This document shows, piece after piece, positions 32,987 through 40,905 of a DNA stretch of 64,000 bases. The stretch lies in contig DASVUC010000209.1 of NCBI GenBank assembly GCA_036387255.1, positions 1 through 64,000 of the forward strand, written 5' to 3'. Made by a program: the position numbers and the translations under genes. The stretch's first letter is position 1. Every line of letters begins with the position of its first letter. This DNA comes from DASVUC01 sp036387255 (GTDB lineage: Bacteria; Planctomycetota; Phycisphaerae; Tepidisphaerales; Tepidisphaeraceae). The notes below the pieces were generated by a model. That model was not told the DNA's origin. It saw only the letters and a list, made by a program, of their open reading frames with translations, and made no database searches.

Positions 32987-33874
32987 CTACTTCGCATCCA
33001 CAAAGTCGATCTTCCCAATCGCCGGCACCAGCTTCGCCTTCGCCCCCTCGTTCAGCAGCCGGGTGATCGCTTCGCGTCCCACCGCCCCGTAATCCAGCGT
33101 CCAGTTGTTCACGTACATCCCGACGAACTTGTCCGCCAACGCCCGATCCAGGTCCCTCCCAAAGCGCAGCGCGTACTCCACCGCCTTGTCGCGATGGTCC
33201 AGCGAATACTGAATCGACGCCTTGAGGATATCCGTCACCTCCTGCATCGCGCTGGCGCCAAGATCCTTGCGGATGCAGTTGCCTCCCAGCGGCAGCGGCA
33301 GCTTCGTTTGCTCGTACCACCACATGCCGAGATCCACGACAAGGTGCAACCCCAGCTGCTGATACGTGAGCTGTCCTTCGTGAATGATCAGCCCCGCGTC
33401 ACACTTCCCGTCTTTCACGTATCGCGGTATCTCATCAAAAGGAACCACTTGATATCGAAACGCCGCCCCCGGTGCATCCGCAGAATCCACGCGTGCGCCG
33501 CGCCCTATCGCCAACTGCAGCGTCAGAAACGCCGTCGTCAACTCACCCGGAATCGCAATTGTCTTTCCCGTCAGCTCCTCAAGTTTCATCGGCCGAGTCG
33601 CGATGATCATCGGCCCATACTTGTCCCCCATGGACGACCCGCAGCTCGTCAGCGCATACCGATCCGCCACATACGGATAAGCATGAATCGAGATTGCAGT
33701 GATCTCCAATTCCCCCCTCCGCGCCCGATCGTTCAGCGTCTGAATATCCTGGAGCACGTGCTTAAACCGCCACGTCCGCGTCGGAATCAGCGGTGGGTCT
33801 TGCGCCAGCGCATAAAACATGAACGCGTCATCCGGATCCGGCGAATGCCCAAGTTGAAGCAGCGTCTGAGTCAT
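32987..33874 (-). CDS. mqnD: 1,4-dihydroxy-6-naphthoate synthase (futalosine menaquinone pathway)
   Basis: The N-terminus LQLGHSPDPDDAFMFYALAQ is the MqnD signature. The periplasmic-binding-like fold continues with ITAISIHAYPYVADRYAL, SCGSSMGDKYGPMII, GKTIAIPGELTTAFLTLQL and CDAGLIIHEGQLTYQQLGL. The enzyme cleaves cyclic dehypoxanthine futalosine to 1,4-dihydroxy-6-naphthoate. I start at the ATG at 33874 rather than the TTG 21 bp upstream. Other futalosine genes are not in the window, but a ubiE-type methyltransferase at 61292 could complete the pathway. Confidence 0.93.
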   Translation of the reverse strand: MTQTLLQLGHSPDPDDAFMFYALAQDPPLIPTRTWRFKHVLQDIQTLNDRARRGELEITAISIHAYPYVADRYALTSCGSSMGDKYGPMIIATRPMKLEELTGKTIAIPGELTTAFLTLQLAIGRGARVDSADAPGAAFRYQVVPFDEIPRYVKDGKCDAGLIIHEGQLTYQQLGLHLVVDLGMWWYEQTKLPLPLGGNCIRKDLGASAMQEVTDILKASIQYSLDHRDKAVEYALRFGRDLDRALADKFVGMYVNNWTLDYGAVGREAITRLLNEGAKAKLVPAIGKIDFVDAK

Positions 33875-33952
33875 CTCGCGATGCAGTTTCTTCAAAATTC
33901 TCCGCCGACGAAAGACCCGAGCCCGGTTTCAGAAGAAATGACAACCCGACAA

Positions 33953-36145
33953 TCACGCCCGCTGAGCCACCGCAAGCAGCGCCGCCTCAACGTCCGAAGT
34001 AAACCGCTTCGCATCGAGCAGGGGGGACTGCTCCAGCCGGTTCCGCAGATGTTGTCGGTAACTCGCCAGCCGCGCCCGATCTCCCGCCAGCGCCACCGCC
34101 TGATCGCAATACCGCTCCACATCCCGCGCCACCAACTCCTGCAACCCCGCGTTCGTCAGCAGCGATACCCCCACCCGCGACACATGCGTCGTCCCCGCCA
34201 GCGAAATCACCGGCACACCCATCCACAGCGCCTCGCACGTCGTTGTCGTCCCATTGTACGGAAAGGGATCCAGCGCGATGTCGATTGCATTGTACGAATC
34301 CAGGTGATTGGCAAATCCCTGCACCGGCGGCTGGATCAAAAGCTGCTCCGCTCGAATGCCGAACGACGTGAAAAGCTTCTGCACCTCCGCCCGCGTCGGC
34401 TCGTCGGCGAGGTACGTCGACTTCACCATCAGCCGCGATTCCGGAAGACGCCGAAGAATCTCCGCCCAAGCGCGAAACGTCTCCGCTGAGATCTTCGCCA
34501 CGCGGTTGAACGAGCCAAACGTGATCGGCCGCTCCGGTCGCGCCTGGATCGCCGGCGCAACATCCGGCGGCGCATAACACAGAAAGCAGTGCGGCAACCG
34601 AGTCAGCTTCTCCGTATGCAGCGCATCCGCCGCAGCCCCTCCCGCCGGCGCCTTCTCCCCGGGCGGATCCGCCAGCGCGTCAGTGATGCGATAGTCCATC
34701 TGCGACAATCCCGTTGTATTGGGATATCCGAGATACGTCACCTGCACCGGCGCCGGCCGCTGCGCGAACATCATCAACCGGTTCTTCGCCGTGTGTCCCG
34801 CCAGATCGATCAGGACGTCCACCCCATCCTCGCGCACGCGTTCCGCCAGCGCCTCATCCGAAAGCGTCGCAGTGTCGTGCCACCGGTTGAAGTACGTCTT
34901 CAGCCGCGCCGTCATCTCATCCGTGATCGACGTGTCGGAGTACGCGATGATCTCAAATTTCGTCCGATCATGATGCTTCAGCAGCGGCTCCAGAAACGCC
35001 GCCACCGGATGCCGCCACAGGTCCGGCGAGACGTATGCCAGACGAATCTTGTCTCCTGCACCGCGGGTCGCCGGATTTGCCGTCACTGTGATCCACGAAC
35101 TCACGCTCGGCGCCACATGCTGCTGCGCCCACCGCACATGCTCCCCGAACAGTTCCTTCGGATCCGAAGGCACATAATGCAGGTGCATCAGCAGGTTGCT
35201 GTGCGCCATCCGGTCGCCCGGGTTGATCTCGATCGCCCGCCGCAGATGCGAAATCGCCTCCTCATGCCGCCCCAGCGCCGACAGCGCGCTCGCCAGGTTC
35301 GTCATCGCCGCCGGCAGGTTCGGTTGAATCTCCAGCGCCTTCTGAAGCTGCTCAGTTGCGGCGCTGATCTGCCCCACATGAAATAGCACCTCGCCGAGGT
35401 TCACGCGCAACCGCGCATCGTTCGGATTCAGCTGCACCGCCGCCCGATACGCCGCCAGCGCCGCCGGCAGTTGATCCAGATGCCGATACGTCCTTCCAAG
35501 CCCGTCGATAATATCCGGCTCATTTGGCGCCAGCCGCGCCGCTTCCCGGTAGTGGGGGAGCGCATCGGCAAACCGGTTCTGCTGAAGCATCGCCTCGCCC
35601 AGCGAAGCATGAGCGCCGGCAAAATTCGGGTTCAGCGCCAGCGCCTTGCGCAGCAGCGGCTCTGCCGCCGAATGCTCCCGCCGCATCAAATGAAAATTTG
35701 CCAGGTTGATGTACGCCCGAAAGTAATCCGGCTTGATCGCGATCGCACGCTCGTATGCCTCTCTCGCTTCGTCCACCCGTCCCATTTGGTGCAGTGCATT
35801 GCCCAAGTTGTTCCAAGCCTCCGGCATCTGCGCATTCAGCTTCAGCGCATTTCGATACGCAGCTTCCGCCTCAACGAATTGCCCTGTCGCCCGCAGCGCC
35901 TCCCCCAGCGTGTTGTGCGCTGCCGGCACCCGTGGCGCAACCTCGATCGCGCGGCGCAAAATTGGGAGCGCCTCCGCGCTGTGCCCCGCCTGGTGCAGCA
36001 GCAGGCCCAGCAGTCGTAGCGCATCCGGGTTCAGCGGCGCAGCCTGCAACACTTGCCGGTAAAGTGCCTCGGCATTCGCCAAATGTCCCTGCTGATGCAG
36101 CGCAAGCCCCTGCTGGATCGTCTGACGCACCTGGTTCGGATTCAT
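33953..36145 (-). CDS. TPR-OGT protein: O-GlcNAc transferase (GT41, SPINDLY-like), copy 2
   Basis: About ten tetratricopeptide repeats cover residues 5-330 (ALHQQGHLANAEALYRQVLQ, PEAWNNLGNALHQMGRVDEA). The GT41 catalytic part follows from about 365: IRLAYVSPDLWRHPVAAFLEPLL, VDVLIDLAGHTAKNRLMMFAQRPAPVQVTYLGYPNTTGL, DYRITDALADPPG and the nucleotide-sugar site ALDPFPYNGTTTTCEALWMGVP. All are closer to the family consensus than in the copy at 25327-27216. It probably transfers GlcNAc or another sugar to protein or surface glycan. The promoter (TTGCTG-17-TAGCTT) lies 9 nt before the ATG, implying a leaderless transcript. Confidence 0.9.
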   Translation of the reverse strand: MNPNQVRQTIQQGLALHQQGHLANAEALYRQVLQAAPLNPDALRLLGLLLHQAGHSAEALPILRRAIEVAPRVPAAHNTLGEALRATGQFVEAEAAYRNALKLNAQMPEAWNNLGNALHQMGRVDEAREAYERAIAIKPDYFRAYINLANFHLMRREHSAAEPLLRKALALNPNFAGAHASLGEAMLQQNRFADALPHYREAARLAPNEPDIIDGLGRTYRHLDQLPAALAAYRAAVQLNPNDARLRVNLGEVLFHVGQISAATEQLQKALEIQPNLPAAMTNLASALSALGRHEEAISHLRRAIEINPGDRMAHSNLLMHLHYVPSDPKELFGEHVRWAQQHVAPSVSSWITVTANPATRGAGDKIRLAYVSPDLWRHPVAAFLEPLLKHHDRTKFEIIAYSDTSITDEMTARLKTYFNRWHDTATLSDEALAERVREDGVDVLIDLAGHTAKNRLMMFAQRPAPVQVTYLGYPNTTGLSQMDYRITDALADPPGEKAPAGGAAADALHTEKLTRLPHCFLCYAPPDVAPAIQARPERPITFGSFNRVAKISAETFRAWAEILRRLPESRLMVKSTYLADEPTRAEVQKLFTSFGIRAEQLLIQPPVQGFANHLDSYNAIDIALDPFPYNGTTTTCEALWMGVPVISLAGTTHVSRVGVSLLTNAGLQELVARDVERYCDQAVALAGDRARLASYRQHLRNRLEQSPLLDAKRFTSDVEAALLAVAQRA

Positions 36146-36154
36146 GCGCCGGCG

Positions 36155-36183
36155 AAGCTAGCACCAGCACAATGCCCCAGCAA
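36155..36183 (-). promoter_or_regulatory. Promoter of the OGT-like gene, copy 2
   Basis: On the minus strand TTGCTG (36178-36183), a 17-bp spacer and TAGCTT (36155-36160). Only 9 nt separate the -10 from the ATG at 36145. Confidence 0.5.
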
Positions 36184-36333
36184 ATTCCCCGCCCAAACCA
36201 CCCAGCTTAAACACTCGCCACCCTCGCATCTAAACTGTTGTACAATGGCATCACGGCTAAGAGGTCGCCCCGCGCTCGAGCGGCTCAATAACCGCCGCCG
36301 TCCGGCGTTGTAGAGATGAGAGAAAGGCAGCCC

Positions 36334-37812
36334 ATGGCGACATCGCACGAACTGCTCCGGCCTTACCAGCCCAGCACCGACAACCCCTTCGACGCAGTCA
36401 AAGCTGCTCACCTGCTCAACCGCGCCGGTTTTGGTGGCACGCCCGAAGAAATTGAAAAGGTCATGCAACTTGGCCCCGAAGGTGCGGTCGACTGGCTCTT
36501 CGACTTCCCCGACGCCGGCATCCAAGAACAAACCCAGGACGACCTCCCCAACCTCTCCAGCATCGAAGGCTACCCCCGCACCTTCCGCGACATCTCCAGG
36601 ATCCTCAAGGACAAAACCCCGGAAGAGCGCCAGATGTATCGAGCGGAACTGATGCGCGCCAACCTCGCCGCCGTCCGCGCCACCGCCTATTGGTGGATGA
36701 AGCGCATGGCGTTCGGTCCAAACCCGCTCCAGGAAAAGCTCACCCTCTTCTGGCACGGCCACTTTACCACCAGCGCCCGCGACGAGCGCGCCGCGCTGCT
36801 CATGTGGAACCAGAACGAGCTGCTCCGCCAGAATGCCGCCGGCAACTTCCGCGATTTCGTCCGCCAGATCTCCCGCAACCCCGCGATGCTGGATTACCTC
36901 AACAACCAGCAGAACAAGAAAAAACGCCCCAACGAAAACTATGCCCGCGAGCTGATGGAGCTCTTCACCCTCGGCATCGGCAACTACACCGAAGACGACA
37001 TCAAGCAGGCCGCCCGCGCCTTCACCGGCTGGGGCCACGACGGCGAAGACTTCATCTTCCGCAAGTACGACCACGACGACGGCGACAAAACCTTCTTCGG
37101 CAAGACCGGCACCTTCGACGGCGACGACATCATCGAGATCATTCTCAGCCGGCCCCAGTGTGCGAAGTACATCTCCTCCAAGCTCTTCAAGTTCTTCGCG
37201 TATGACGACGTTGAAGAGCCCCTTGCCGAATCCATGGCCGCGCTCTTGCGCGAAAACAAGTACGAGCTCCGCCCGCTCCTGCGCGCGATCTTCACCAGCC
37301 AGGCGTTCTACACCGAGAAAGCGATCGGCACGCAGATCAAGAGTCCCGTGCAACTGGTCGTGGGCACCGTGCGCATGCTCGGCCTCGACATGCCCGCCGC
37401 CCCCGTTTTGCAGGGGGCGCTCAACCAGATGGGCCAAGTCCCGCTCATGCCGCCCAACGTCAAAGGCTGGCCCGGTGGTCGCATGTGGATCAACACCAGC
37501 ACGCTCTTCGTCCGCTACAACACCGCCGTCCTCCTCGCCGGTGGCGGTGGAAAAGTCCCCGCCGCGTACGGCAAGCTCCAGAAGCCCCGCATCAAGATGC
37601 AGAACAGCAACGTCGACTTCGCCCCCAAGCCCGGCGGCAACACCGCTGAAGCCGTCGCCGACTACTGGATTTCGCGCCTCATCCACCGCCCCATCGAACC
37701 CGAAAAGAAAAAGATCCTCGTCGAAGCCCTGGGCTCCAAACCGGAAAACGAACAGTCGATCAAGAAAATGGTACAACTCCTCGTCTCAACCCCGGACTAC
37801 CAGTTGTGCTAA
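36334..37812 (+). CDS. DUF1800 domain protein
   Basis: The product is about 490 residues. The ATG at 36334 has AGAAAGG upstream; the ATG 18 bp earlier lacks it. It matches the DUF1800 family of planctomycetes and Bacteroidetes: AAHLLNRAGFGGTPEEIEKV, KLTLFWHGHFTTS, NENYARELMELFTLGIGNYTEDDIKQAARAFTGW, KTFFGKTGTFDGDDIIEIIL and MPPNVKGWPGGRMWINTST. The molecular function is unknown. It is the first gene of a conserved pair with DUF1501, from which it is separated by a palindromic repeat. Confidence 0.9.
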   Translation: MATSHELLRPYQPSTDNPFDAVKAAHLLNRAGFGGTPEEIEKVMQLGPEGAVDWLFDFPDAGIQEQTQDDLPNLSSIEGYPRTFRDISRILKDKTPEERQMYRAELMRANLAAVRATAYWWMKRMAFGPNPLQEKLTLFWHGHFTTSARDERAALLMWNQNELLRQNAAGNFRDFVRQISRNPAMLDYLNNQQNKKKRPNENYARELMELFTLGIGNYTEDDIKQAARAFTGWGHDGEDFIFRKYDHDDGDKTFFGKTGTFDGDDIIEIILSRPQCAKYISSKLFKFFAYDDVEEPLAESMAALLRENKYELRPLLRAIFTSQAFYTEKAIGTQIKSPVQLVVGTVRMLGLDMPAAPVLQGALNQMGQVPLMPPNVKGWPGGRMWINTSTLFVRYNTAVLLAGGGGKVPAAYGKLQKPRIKMQNSNVDFAPKPGGNTAEAVADYWISRLIHRPIEPEKKKILVEALGSKPENEQSIKKMVQLLVSTPDYQLC

Positions 37813-37814
37813 GT

Positions 37815-37863
37815 CGTAGCATGGGCGTCTCGCCCATGCCATGGCCGGGACGGCCATGCTACG
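37815..37863. repeat. Dispersed palindromic repeat, family B, copy 1
   Basis: CGTAGCATGGGCG-TCT-CGCCCATGC is followed by CATGGCCG...CGGCCATGCTACG: two hairpins nested in an outer CGTAGCATGG/CCATGCTACG pairing. It fills the gap between the DUF1800 and DUF1501 genes and abuts the Shine-Dalgarno of the latter. Confidence 0.85.
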
Positions 37864-37872
37864 GAGAAAGCA

Positions 37873-39201
37873 ATGCTTGAAGACATGACCACACGCCGCC
37901 TCTTCCTCCAAAAGGGCCTCACCATCCTCGCCCTCGCGCCCACCGTCCCCACCTTTCTCGACCAAACCGTCCTCGCGATGGCCAACCCCGAGGACGCTGC
38001 GCGCACCCAACAACCCACCGGCAAAGACGGCAAGATCCTCGTCGTCGTCCAACTCTCCGGCGGCAACGATGGCCTGAACACCGTCGTCCCCTTCTCTAAC
38101 GATCATTACCACAAAGCCCGCCCCGCAATCCGGCATGAGCCGAGCAAAGTCCACAAGATCAACGACGACATCGCGCTCCACCCCAACCTCACGCCCCTCA
38201 AAGAACTCTACGACGACGGCCGCCTCTCCATCATCCAGGGCGTCGGCTACCCCAACCCAAACCGCTCCCACTTCCGCGCCATGGACATCTGGCACAGCGG
38301 CGCCGACAAAGACGTCGTCACCACCGGCTGGCTCGGGAAATACTTCGACAACACCTGCGCGGGCGCCGATCCGCACGTGGGCGTCGCCATCGGCGAAACC
38401 ATGCCTCTCGCCATGAAGGGGGAGCGCATCCTCCCCCTCAATTTCGACCGCCCCGAAACCTACCGCTACAACGGGAAAGACAAAGAGCATTACCTCCAGC
38501 TCAACAAGATCCCCGACGGTGCGGTCGCCAGCGCTGACGACAAATCCGCCGCCGTTCCCACCACCGCGCCATCGAAGTTGATCGCGCCGAAGAAGAAAGA
38601 ACTCGTCACCGCCTCCGACCAATTAGACTTCCTCCATCGCACCGCCATGGATGCGCAGCTCAGCAGCGACGATGTCCTCCGCATGACCAAGCGCCATGAA
38701 TCCCCCGTCAACTACCCCAGCACGCAGTTTGGCAATGGCCTGCGCACCGTCGCGGCCATGATCGCCGGCGGCCTCCCCACGCGCGTCTACTACGTTTCCC
38801 TCGGCGGCTTTGACACGCATGCCGGCGAGCGCGGTCGTCACGACAACCTCATGACCCAGCTCGCCCAGGGCGTCGGCGCCTTCTGGAAAGACATGAAAAA
38901 GCAGGGCAACGACGACCGCGTCCTCATGATGACCTTCAGCGAATTCGGCCGGCGCGTCGAGCAAAATGCCTCCGGCGGAACCGATCACGGCGCCGCCGCC
39001 CCCATGTTCGTCATGGGCCCCAAGCTCAAAACCGGTGTCGTCGGTAATCACCCCTCGCTTACAGACCTCGACGCCGGTGACCTGAAATACAATGTCGACT
39101 TCCGCAGCGTCTACGCCACCGTCATCCAGAACTGGCTCCAAACCGCCAGCAAACCAATCCTCGGCCAGCAGTTCCCCCTGCTCCCGATCCTCCGCGCGTG
39201 A
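37873..39201 (+). CDS. DUF1501 domain protein
   Basis: The 442-residue product has an N-terminal Tat-like signal (TTRRLFLQKGLTILALAPTVP). The family pattern is clear: VVVQLSGGNDGLNTVVPFSND, LYDDGRLSIIQGVGYPNPNRSHFRAMDIWHSG, TRVYYVSLGGFDTHAGERGRHDNLM, LMMTFSEFGRRVEQNASGGTDHGAAAPMFVMG. The fold is related to alkaline phosphatase/sulfatase-like proteins; the reaction is unknown. GGAG lies 8 nt before the ATG. It works with the upstream DUF1800 gene, a pair often found together in planctomycetes. Confidence 0.92.
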   Translation: MLEDMTTRRLFLQKGLTILALAPTVPTFLDQTVLAMANPEDAARTQQPTGKDGKILVVVQLSGGNDGLNTVVPFSNDHYHKARPAIRHEPSKVHKINDDIALHPNLTPLKELYDDGRLSIIQGVGYPNPNRSHFRAMDIWHSGADKDVVTTGWLGKYFDNTCAGADPHVGVAIGETMPLAMKGERILPLNFDRPETYRYNGKDKEHYLQLNKIPDGAVASADDKSAAVPTTAPSKLIAPKKKELVTASDQLDFLHRTAMDAQLSSDDVLRMTKRHESPVNYPSTQFGNGLRTVAAMIAGGLPTRVYYVSLGGFDTHAGERGRHDNLMTQLAQGVGAFWKDMKKQGNDDRVLMMTFSEFGRRVEQNASGGTDHGAAAPMFVMGPKLKTGVVGNHPSLTDLDAGDLKYNVDFRSVYATVIQNWLQTASKPILGQQFPLLPILRA

Positions 39202-39220
39202 CGCGGGTAAGGCACAGCAG

Positions 39221-39302
39221 TGTCATGGTGAGGTACTCCGAAGCATCTGGTGCCAATCGCCGGGCGAGCCAGATCCTTCGCGGAGTACCGCTCACGATGA
39301 CA
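39221..39302. repeat. Dispersed palindromic repeat, family A, copy 2
   Basis: The left arm TGTCATGGTGAGGTACTCCG... and right arm ...GGAGTACCGCTCACGATGACA are imperfect inverted copies around a 22-bp spacer. It shares GGTACTCCGAAGCATCTGG with the copy at 16170. It lies between the DUF1501 gene and moaD. Confidence 0.75.
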
Positions 39303-39343
39303 GCGCTCCGCCTTCGCACCGTCTCATCGTTTATACTGTATAG

Positions 39344-39598
39344 ATGCGCGTTCACGTAAAACTCTTCGCCATCCTGCGCGACCGCGCCGGCACCGGCGAA
39401 CTCTCTCTCCACCTCCACGATGGCGAAACGGTGGGGGGGGCTGTGAGCGCATTAGCGCAACAGCACACGTCAATGGCCGACTTCCTCCCCCGCGTCGCCT
39501 ACGCCGTCAACCGCGAATACGTCAACGCCTCCACCATCCTTCACGACGGCGACGAACTCGCGCTGATCCCGCCCGTCAGCGGAGGACTCGATGCCTGA
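39344..39598 (+). CDS. moaD: Molybdopterin synthase sulfur carrier subunit MoaD
   Basis: The 84-residue ubiquitin-fold protein carries the thiocarboxylate sulfur used by MoaE. VHVKLFAILRDRAGTGELSLHL and DGDELALIPPVSGG are typical. The family normally ends in Gly-Gly; here Leu-Asp-Ala follows, encoded by the bases that also hold the moaE start. Either the tail is removed after synthesis or this is an unusual carrier. TATACT lies 6 nt before the ATG and no ribosome-binding site is present. It overlaps moaE by 8 bp. Confidence 0.9.
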   Translation: MRVHVKLFAILRDRAGTGELSLHLHDGETVGGAVSALAQQHTSMADFLPRVAYAVNREYVNASTILHDGDELALIPPVSGGLDA

Positions 39599-40025
39599 AG
39601 ACTGGATCGCGATCCTCGAATCACCGCTTCCCACCTCCCGCGCCCTCGACTTCGTCACCGACCCCCGCGCCGGCGGCATCAACATCTTCCTGGGCACCAC
39701 CCGAGAAGAAACCAGCACTGGCGGCAAACAACTCCTCGCCCTCGATTACGAAGCCTACCCGGAGATGGCTCTCTCCCAGATGAAGGCGCTCGCCCAGCGC
39801 GCCCGCGAACATTGGCCGATCCTCAAGCTCGCCCTCCTCCACCGCATCGGCCGCGTCGACCTCGCCGAACCCTCTGTCGTCATCGCCGTCTCCACCCCGC
39901 ACCGCAAAGAATCATTCGAGGCCTGCCGCTTCCTGATCGATGAACTGAAGAAAGACATCGCCATCTGGAAAAAAGAAGTTTGGTCCGACGGCTCCGGCAC
40001 GTGGGTCCATCCCCATTCGAGCTAA
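39591..40025 (+). CDS. moaE: Molybdopterin synthase catalytic subunit MoaE
   Basis: At 144 residues it is of normal length. GGINIFLGTTREETSTGGKQLLALDYEAYPEMA, LLHRIGRVDLAEPSVVIAVSTPHRKESFEACRFLIDELK and the active-site lysines in DIAIWKKEVW are present. It inserts two sulfurs into precursor Z with MoaD. The start overlaps the end of moaD, and its TAA stop overlaps the next start (TAATG). Other moa genes are not in the window. Confidence 0.95.
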   Translation: MPEDWIAILESPLPTSRALDFVTDPRAGGINIFLGTTREETSTGGKQLLALDYEAYPEMALSQMKALAQRAREHWPILKLALLHRIGRVDLAEPSVVIAVSTPHRKESFEACRFLIDELKKDIAIWKKEVWSDGSGTWVHPHSS

Positions 40026-40834
40026 TGCAATTCGCGGTCAACTATTCTCTGGAGGCGATGCAGCTGATTCGGGAGGGGAAGATTCAGGTGGATCGGCTGA
40101 AATGCGCCGATTGGCCGAACATGATCGCCGACGCGCAGTCGCTTGCGCCCGTCTACGTGCATTTCCCCTTCGATGTCGGCACGCCTTCTGGTCGCAAGCC
40201 CGACCCGCCTCGCGCCTTGGAGATGATGCGTGGCACCCATACGCCGTACGCCAACTATCACATCGTCAGCTACGACCGCGATTATCCCGAGCTCGCGCGT
40301 GATGCACGCGCCGAGCAAGTCGTTACGGCTTTCACCGAACTACTCCTGGCCGACACCCATGCTGCCGTCGCCGCGTTCGGGCAGGAGAAGGTCATCGTCG
40401 AAAACATTCCCTGGTTCGGCCCCACCGGCGAATTCCACATCTTCAGCGTTGATCCCGCGATCATCTCTCGCGTGATCCGTGAGACGCGCGTCGGCTTCCT
40501 TCTCGACCTTTCCCACGCCCGCATTGCCGCCCACTACCTCGGCCTCGACCCCAAGCAATACGTCGAGTCCCTCCCCCTAAATCACCTCAAAGAACTCCAC
40601 ATCACCGGCGTCCGCATGCACAACACCCGCCTCGCCGATCATCTCGATTTGCAGGAGGAAGACTGGCACTTCTTCGACTGGGCCATGACCCGCATCGAAA
40701 AACGCGACTGGCCCAAGCCGTGGACCGTCGCCTTCGAGTACGGCGGCATTGGCGCACCCTTCAAATGGCGCAGCGACATCAACGTCATCCGCGAACAGGT
40801 TCCCCGCCTCTACGACCGCGTGCACAACGCCTGA
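40025..40834 (+). CDS. DUF692/MNIO-like TIM-barrel protein
   Basis: The 269-residue product has the layout of the DUF692 family of multinuclear iron enzymes or the related xylose-isomerase-like barrels. YVHFPFDVG is an early His strand, QEKVIVENIPWFG corresponds to the ENxSSY strand, VGFLLDLSHARIAAHYLGLDPKQYVESLPLNHLKELHITGVR corresponds to the LLDxNN...ExHLxG strand, and TVAFEYGG ends the barrel. I infer metal binding but not the substrate. Family members often modify Cys-containing peptides, but no precursor peptide was found beside it. It is translationally coupled to moaE (TAATG). Confidence 0.6.
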   Translation: MQFAVNYSLEAMQLIREGKIQVDRLKCADWPNMIADAQSLAPVYVHFPFDVGTPSGRKPDPPRALEMMRGTHTPYANYHIVSYDRDYPELARDARAEQVVTAFTELLLADTHAAVAAFGQEKVIVENIPWFGPTGEFHIFSVDPAIISRVIRETRVGFLLDLSHARIAAHYLGLDPKQYVESLPLNHLKELHITGVRMHNTRLADHLDLQEEDWHFFDWAMTRIEKRDWPKPWTVAFEYGGIGAPFKWRSDINVIREQVPRLYDRVHNA

Positions 40835-40840
40835 GTCTCC

Positions 40841-40905
40841 GCGTAGCATGGGCGTCTCGCCCATGCTTTTGTACAGGGTGCATGGGCGAGACGCCCATGC
40901 TACGC
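40841..40905. repeat. Dispersed palindromic repeat, family B, copy 2: perfect 26-bp inverted repeat
   Basis: Arms at 40841-40866 and 40880-40905 are exact reverse complements around TTTTGTACAGGGT. Each arm contains its own hairpin GCATGGGCG/CGCCCATGC, so two small hairpins or one long one can form. It lies between convergent genes and its right arm contains the TAG stop codon of rimO. No T-tract follows. Confidence 0.95.

Noticed and set aside
32912..35386. Long plus-strand frames opposite mqnD and the OGT-like gene
   Set aside because: Arg/Pro/His-rich shadow frames of strongly supported genes on the other strand.
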